Below, piece after piece: positions 57,977 through 64,000 of a DNA stretch of 64,000 nt; the stretch's first letter is position 1; the number at the start of each line of letters is the position of its first letter. This DNA comes from Oscheius onirici (lineage: Eukaryota > Nematoda > Chromadorea > Rhabditida > Rhabditidae). Below the pieces are notes generated by a model. That model was not told the DNA's origin. It ran no database searches and saw nothing but the letters and a program-made list of their open reading frames with translations. The position numbers and the translations under genes are program-made. The stretch is from contig OW051473.1 of NCBI GenBank assembly GCA_932521025.1, positions 10,726,001 through 10,790,000 of the forward strand. Direction: 5' to 3'.

Positions 57977-60900
57977 CTAGTCGTCTATACAGTAAGAAGT
58001 GATGAGATGAGCCTTTTCGTTTTCTTCTTGGATCCGGACTGCGGGGTCCTGTTTGGGGAACATTTTGTAAGCGTAACGCATTGCCCAGACGGACAGAGGT
58101 CTCATGTAACCGATGGCTCTGAAAGGCAATAGATTTGATTGTCTAAGTGTCTGGTTTGTGACTTAACAGCCCGTAAGCCACAACGACGCAGCTAACTGTC
58201 TAGGTTGTGGCTATCTACGCTAGCATATCAAGGCTATGCGACTGTCTCCTTGTCTTTGTCGACTGAGACTGTCTAAATAGGAGTCACAACGACGCGGATG
58301 TTTAACTGTCTTGGCTCTATCTTGTCTGGATGTGGCCACAGCCAAGACAGTTAAACAGCCGCGTCGTTGTGTGCCCACCTTCTCCCAGTAAATGTCTTCA
58401 ACAAAAACGTGCCTTTCAAACCGATTTCGTAAAGCCGTATTTTTTCAACTGACCTATAGTAACCCGTAGCTGTGATTGCCTCTGGAGTTTGATACTGCAA
58501 TCCGAATCGGTTCCAGACACTATTGTACATTCCTTCTGTTACGGCAAAACCGTGCTCGTGCATACCCTAAAGACCCCCTTTTAAAGGTTTATTATCAGGT
58601 AACCTGAGAAATAAAAAATGAACCCAACGCGTAAGCAATACCCGTCCATACTTCTTCCGACTCAATGCACGAAATGTCTTCTTTTTTGTCCTCGCTGTAA
58701 AAAATCAGCATAAACATATCAGTAGTTACTTACATGAACCCGTTGACTGGACCATATCGTCCACCACGGAACTTGGCCCAATTTTGCTCAAAAATTGATT
58801 GAAGGGATGACTTGACGTGTTCATCGTCCAGAGGAATTTCTTCTTGAATCATGGCCAAGAACCAGATGCCGCAGAGCTGGTCAGACATGACAGTCTCGGA
58901 ATTACTTCTATTTTCGTCAAACATGAAAAACCTGGAAGGTTTACGGGACTGTACTTCCAGTGACTCTACCTTCCATTCCATAAGGATCTTATGTACTCAG
59001 CTGTGGCAGTGTTCAGCATCTCCTTGTACTTTTTGTAGTTGGTATAGTCTTTTGTTTCCATTGCCATGGCTGCAACACAGGCCAGGGCACAGAGCCATAG
59101 CGAGCCACAGTAAGCACTGAAATTAATGTTTTAGCATACAAAAATCTAACCTTACCTGATTCCAGTCATTGTCCAGACATCATAAGTCTGATCGGCTGTT
59201 CCACTGTTCTGGATAACACCTCTCTTTACTTTTCCAGTGTCCCATTCAATCGCCGCTTGCTCAACCAAGAATTTTGCTCTCTCGTAGAAGTAGTCCAGAC
59301 TCTTCTTAGCTTCATCTTCAGACAGGTGCGATTTTAAAATCATTTTATAGTCTCTCCAGCACATCGGGACCAGTTTCAGGTTAAGATCCCTCCAATGCGA
59401 AGTGTCATGCAGTTGGTAGGCGTTAGTTTGTAGCCAAGGCTCTCCCACTAAATTGAAATTCACTACAATTAAATAGACCCTCTTACTTGGATGCCCTAGA
59501 TCATGAGGGGTCTTTCCAAACTGTTTCCTGTCCATGTTCTTCCAAGTGAACATGGAGGTAATCTGTTCGTTATCTTGCCGGAAAACCTGGTCAGCTGGAA
59601 CAGTGGCTGTTTAAAAAAAAGTTGAGGGAGCGTACCAAAGTCGTACTGGATGGACATTTCCAAAGCAGGCCAGTTTTGAAGGAGGGCCCAAGAGGCGTAG
59701 AAATGAACATCGTATGTGTTGTACATGTAGTACTCCCAGGCTAAAGTATCATACATTTCAAAGGGAGCATTTAAAGTCTCTTCTGTGGCCACAACGACGC
59801 GGCTGTCTAATTGTCTAGACCAAGATACTTACATTCCATATAGGCGAACCTCCCATACTGCTTGAACCAGTTCTTGGTATGAATACTGATCGACTGTTCT
59901 TCTTTAAACCAATTTTCATCGTACTCTACCCAGACAGTTGAGCCATCAACAATGAAGTATAGTTCATTGAACAGAGCTGATTTGAACCTTAAAATCTGGC
60001 TCAGCATTAAAGTTTCAAAAATACCAGTCTGGAAGGAGAGGATCGCTCAAAATCGGTTCCTGCCAGCTTGTGATGACTTCTCTCCAAGCTTCACAACGGT
60101 CAATGGCCCTCCGAGTAATGTGAACCGCAGAATTTAGTCCGTAAAAGAATCTGGTATACCTCCTGAACATATTTATATCAAATATGAAGAAATTAAATAC
60201 CGTCTGTATGTCCGTTGGCCCAAGCCAAATTGTATGTTAGGCATGTCCCAGACGAGTGAAAAGAGGTAGTCTTTTGACTGTCCATTAAGGATTTCTTCAC
60301 TCATTGAAACTCCGACTCCCAGTTCTTGAGAAAGTGTGTCAGAGGTTCCCAACAAACAGCCGTGTTCCTCCAGATTTTTCCTTACTGTGGCACCATCCCC
60401 TCTTGGATAGAAGTGGCAGGTTGAGATGGTTCCAGTGGACTGTAATTTTAAGGTTTATACAATAAGTATAGTCTCTCACCGTCTTTTTGGCACAAACAGC
60501 ATAAATCGTCTGCATCCTCCTAATATCGTGTTTTAAGGTACATCCAGCAAACTCAGCTTCATCTACTAGAGTAGACCTATACTTTGGTGTTTATCAAAAA
60601 GATGAAAAACATACCTGCACATTCCCTCAGTATCCCATTTCCTGTTACCGGTACCGTTTCGAAAAGTCATGGTCAAGGCCACTCGATAGTCCTTTTTCGA
60701 GTTGTTTATTACTCGGAACTGAAATAATCCAACAGGGAGAGAAACATCTTCATAGTTTTGTGGGATCACCGGAGAGAGTTGTTCCATAATGATCTTGATG
60801 TTAAGATGCCGGACATGGTATTCCCTCCAGGCACGGGGAAACAGGCCTCGATATCTGTAAAATATTTGTTTATTCTAGCCGTGACCGTTATGTCATAAAA

Positions 60901-61823
60901 CTAGAGTAATTTCAGCGTGATTAACCAAGTTAAGAAGTAAAATTAGACAGGCAAGTGCAATATGAATTTCCATCAAAGAAGAAACGTGGCTACGCTCATT
61001 GAGCTCTGAAAAATGGGAAGAAAGTATTTTAAAGCAAAACTAGGAAAATTGGGGGAGTACATCGTAGATATTGAGTGGATAGGTGAACCATGTTCATGGA
61101 ACAATTTATGGAGCCTGTGCATTCTCTGCATCCTGTGCATACAAGTTGAAATTTTGAAGATGCTATGAATTCTATTCACAACAAGCTTCGTTAAACTTGT
61201 TGCATCTGGGGTTTTAGTTGTTTCGATATTGCTTACCTGATATCTTCTCCGTTCATCTGAACGTCCCAGGCTTTAAGATAGTTGCTCTTGAAATCCGCAC
61301 AGGTCAGTAGTGTCCAGTACACAAATTCTCCATTCTCATTATGAACAGTGAGCATGAACTTAAAATACTATGTTATGTTTTTGCCCGAAACACACCTGAT
61401 TGGCCTTAATGTTCCTGACCCTCTGTTCCTTTTTGCCCGGCACTAGACTGTATCTATTAAAGCCTCCCCGAAAATCTGTTCCCATGGATCCACACCCGAT
61501 TCCACCCAAAGGGACGCCTGAAATCTGCTATTTTCCCGCAAATTGACATGTGCTTACCAGTGTGCGGATCATGTTTCATCTGATAAAAAAGGTCAATGAA
61601 CGCTCCGCGCCCGGCGAAAAACTCTTTAACACAGAAGCACATGAGCCTATAAAGCACATATTTAAAGGTAATGGAAGGTGACAAACCTTATTAACATCGG
61701 GAAGAGTTTTATGGCATGCCATAGCCTTGGGAAGAAGGGTTTTTGAGCTCTTGCCTCAGGTGAAATATAGTCTCCTCTGGCCTTCCAGCCATACTCGCCA
61801 TCTATACCCTCACTCCACGTCAT
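57977..61823 (-). CDS. Non-lysosomal glucosylceramidase, GBA2 type (GH116)
   Basis: GBA2 hydrolyses glucosylceramide at the cytosolic face of ER/Golgi or plasma membrane. Minus-strand exons read [20 protein letters not shown] (ATG 61823, tentative), [69 protein letters not shown], then [20 protein letters not shown]. The Glu in FNELYF matches the family nucleophile (human E527). After [20 protein letters not shown] comes [14 protein letters not shown], whose Asp in DQTYD matches the acid/base (human D677). Then [45 protein letters not shown] and [20 protein letters not shown], ending TAG at 57977-57979. Length and motif order are normal for the family. The extreme N-terminus is unsure because an earlier non-coding or coding exon may exist. 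Confidence 0.92.
58176..58375. repeat. Cluster of GCCACAACGACG elements in GBA2 intron
   Basis: At least three copies: 58177 (gccacaacgacgcagctaactgtctaggttgtggc, perfect ends), 58283 (gtcacaacgacgcggatgtttaactgtct), and a minus-orientation copy ending at about 58371 (cagttaaacagccgcgtcgttgtg). All lie in the intron before the last GBA2 exon. Confidence 0.7.
59786..59820. repeat. GCCACAACGACG element in GBA2 intron
   Basis: gccacaacgacgcggctgtctaattgtctaga, a single copy at an exon edge region of the GBA2-type gene. Confidence 0.6.
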
Positions 61824-63588
61824 TCTTTTATCATCGGGAACACTGAAGTTGTTGAATTTTAAAGGTCATGGAAAAATAGTTTCCTGGTAGTGCTCAGAAA
61901 AATGGAAAAGATAAGAGTAGTCTAATCGCGAAATGGAAACATTTTTGGCTGTCAAAGGCAGTCTGGTTTAAGAAACACATTTCAGTCACAAATCGATCGC
62001 TTGACCAAACAATGAAACACAATCAGTGGGCATGTGCGGTCAGTTTGGATAGAGGCGTAAAAACACACGCGTAAAATCCCCACAAGGTCGCGTCCCGTTA
62101 AAAGCGAGATTTTGTCGGGATCGATTTCCTACAGCTGACTGTCAGCGGCACCATAAAAAATGAGTCCAATTTGCGCGGTGGCAGGGCAGCAACGATACAG
62201 AAATATACGCCCTTTGTACCGGGTCGCTCTCTGGAGAAACTTGGGTCAACACTGAAAGATAAATGCACCCCAATGTTTGTGCTATGGAGTGTCTAAGTTT
62301 TCCATAGCAAAACACAGAAGGGCAGAGAGACAGAATGACAGAAAGACAGATAGACTGAGAGACAGAGAGACGGAGCCAGAGAGGGACTGAGAGACAGAGA
62401 GACAGATGGACAGATAGACTTCTGCATAAAATCACGGCAACAAGACTCACACTCTTACTTTTTCCGAATAATCTCATTTTCGTCTTTCCCTTCTCACTCT
62501 TTCACAGCAGGTGCTCGACGGACACTGCGACTAGCTGACAGACGCTCAAGGACGCAGACACTGCTCTCTAATGCAAAAATTTCGGAACCGGTCTGAGCCT
62601 TGGGGAAGTTTTGAAAAGGGGTGAAATGAAAACTGCAGGTGGCTCAAGATGTCCAAAATCGATAGAGTGAATAAAATCTGGGCTAGGAAATGTTAATTGA
62701 TTATATTTAATGGTTTTCTCTTTTGCTCGCCTACCGTAGTGCAAGGCAGTCCTTTAATAGCGCCAGAGCACAACAGCTGGAGCCCCAGCTGATATTCTAT
62801 GCCCAGCTGCTACGTTTCATCTTTGCAGGCTTTTTGCTTTATTTTCAACGGACAGCAACATTTAAAAAAATTATTGGTTCCCGTCACTAACTTTCCCAAG
62901 AAAATCGAATTCCGGTGAATTTTTACGATGCTTAATTCACGTGCTAGTTAAACATGGCATCTCTTTTAGTTTTGCAAAATCATATCGAACTATCGTTAAC
63001 TGTTTTAAAGCAGGCACACTTTGAAGATGCTGAAAAATATGCTGAAAAACTACAAAATGAGATTTGCCAAAAATTTCGTGACTGGATTCAAAAATATTTG
63101 TATGGCTGACTACCAGGCGTTACATTGCCACTTTAAAGAAAACAAAAAATCTCACGTAAAAAATTTAAAAAAAAACAATTTTTTGCAACATTTCATAGCT
63201 AAACTATCAACGTTGAGGTAAGGGCAACCAAGAACGTGAAAATGGCCATATACACCGCACTTTGATTCTCCTCGCTCTCTCTCTCACAAACATCATGTCC
63301 ATTGTGTGCCACCGCCTCGTAAACCGTGACTAACAGGGCCGGCTGTGACTGCCACACACAATTCCGCCATTTTCCTTTGAAAACCGTCTTCCTTCCATTT
63401 CTGCATCGCTGCATGCTCCTGATTAGTGCTAGACAGCCTAACCGACATTTACCGCAGCAGATAGCATCGCAATTTGCCGGCTGCTCTTCTCTCTTTTCTC
63501 CTCTTTCTGAGTATCAGATTCATCTAGGACTTTTTTCTTGTTTTCCTCCTTTTAATGGTAACTTTTAATCGACTCCTTTTTCAGCATA
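61824..63588. other. Divergent intergenic region, GBA2-type to ACOT8-like
   Basis: Both neighbours are transcribed outward, so promoters of both should lie here. A purine-rich GACAGA microsatellite occupies about 62318-62420. No exon is recognised. Confidence 0.4.
62318..62420. repeat. (GACAGA)n-like microsatellite
   Basis: Imperfect gagagacagagagacag iterations with interruptions, upstream of the GBA2-type gene. Confidence 0.7.
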
Positions 63589-63785
63589 ATGGAAGAAGAA
63601 CACAGTATGGACCCTCCTTCCAGGAGACCTAGCCGTCCTCCTAGCACTTGCGCACCGCCAGTTCCACACTTTCCGACGCTGTTAAATGTCTCACATGTAC
63701 AATTCTCATCACGGGCAGAAGACATTCAAGCGGGTCTCATCGATACCTTTTTGAATTTGGAGAAGATTGACAAGAATCTCTTTGT
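63589..63785 (+). CDS. Acyl-CoA thioesterase, ACOT8/TesB-like, first exon
   Basis: The start follows a CTTTTTCAG acceptor-like site. A Pro/Ser-rich N-terminus precedes AGLIDTFLNLEKIDKNLF, which matches the opening of the TesB/ACOT8 hot-dog fold (LLNLEKIEEGLF in E. coli TesB). The exon ends at TTTGT|GTGAGT in phase 2 and the remaining gene lies beyond the window. The family hydrolyses peroxisomal or cytosolic acyl-CoA. The match covers only about 17 residues, so the assignment is moderate. Confidence 0.55.
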
Positions 63786-63878
63786 GTGAGTTGTAGTATT
63801 TGTAAATGATCGAAAGAATATGAGACCGTCACTTTAATACTGCATTAAAGCCCAGTCCGACAGACGTAAGATTTTGCG

Positions 63879-63975
63879 GCCACAACGACGTCTTGCTGTC
63901 TTGCTGTTTTGACTGTGGCTGCCCATATTGGGGCCAAAACGATGCGACTGTCTGACTGTTTAGGTTGTGGCTTCA
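63879..63975. repeat. Two GCCACAACGACG elements
   Basis: Copies at 63879 (gccacaacgacgtcttgctgtct...actgtggc) and about 63931 (ggccaaaacgatgcgactgtct...gttgtggc), inside the first intron of the ACOT8-like gene. Confidence 0.65.
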
Positions 63976-64000
63976 TTCCTAATGAACACAGCGATGGGGC

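Noticed and set aside
62142-62477. Minus-strand frame rich in SLSVPL repeats
   Set aside because: Translation of the GACAGA microsatellite; not a protein gene. The short MRLFGK start next to a GTAAGA donor does not join in phase to the GBA2-type exon.
1-64000. CRISPR arrays, bacterial operons, rRNA
   Set aside because: Spliced genes throughout; the repeated short elements are not regularly spaced and have unequal lengths, so no CRISPR, and no rRNA-like sequence was seen.

Overview
This is eukaryotic, gene-dense invertebrate DNA, most probably from a nematode. The evidence is many very short introns (often 38-45 bp) with GT donors and TTTTCAG-type acceptors, acceptor-like TTTCAG sequences directly before several start codons (compatible with spliced-leader trans-splicing), and nematode-style genes (an ODR-2-like Ly6 protein, an APE-1/ASPP protein, a PLA2-like secreted protein). 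I cannot name the species. All exon joins were worked out by eye from reading phase, splice signals and remembered family motifs; no search was run.

Layout, left to right. 1-1493 (+): 3' end of a Cys-loop ligand-gated ion channel. 2394-4954 (+): UDP-glucose 6-dehydrogenase, broken by a large internal deletion and two small frameshifts, with a mariner-like MITE in one intron. 7233-13085 (+): ASPP/APE-1-like protein (coiled coil, ankyrin repeats, SH3). 15476-20666 (+): ODR-2-like Ly6/GPI protein with three phase-matched candidate first exons. 21915-23011 (-) and 24409-27560 (-): two linked SIX homeobox genes, SIX4/5-like and SIX1/2-like. 28126-29747 (-): small four-helix membrane protein. 30333-31024 (-): unidentified basic protein. 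35728-38987 (+): Pellino E3 ligase. 40630-40859 (+): PLA2-like secreted protein with a frameshift. 41274-45130 (+): STARD7-like START protein. 47847-52642 (-): receptor tyrosine kinase with vWA-like ectodomain. 55461-57269 (-): probable secreted vWA-like protein without kinase. 57977-61823 (-): GBA2-type non-lysosomal glucosylceramidase (GH116). 63589-63785 (+): first exon of an ACOT8/TesB-like thioesterase.

The genes do not form one pathway. The coherent themes are a SIX1/2-SIX4/5 pair, which recalls the linked SIX genes of other animals, and a tandem of a vWA-like receptor kinase with a kinase-less vWA-like neighbour. Intergenic DNA and introns are rich in small non-autonomous repeats: a dispersed 30-40 bp element with GCCACA...TGTGGC ends, a long-TIR mariner-like MITE, inverted repeat pairs, tRNA-derived relics and tandem duplications.
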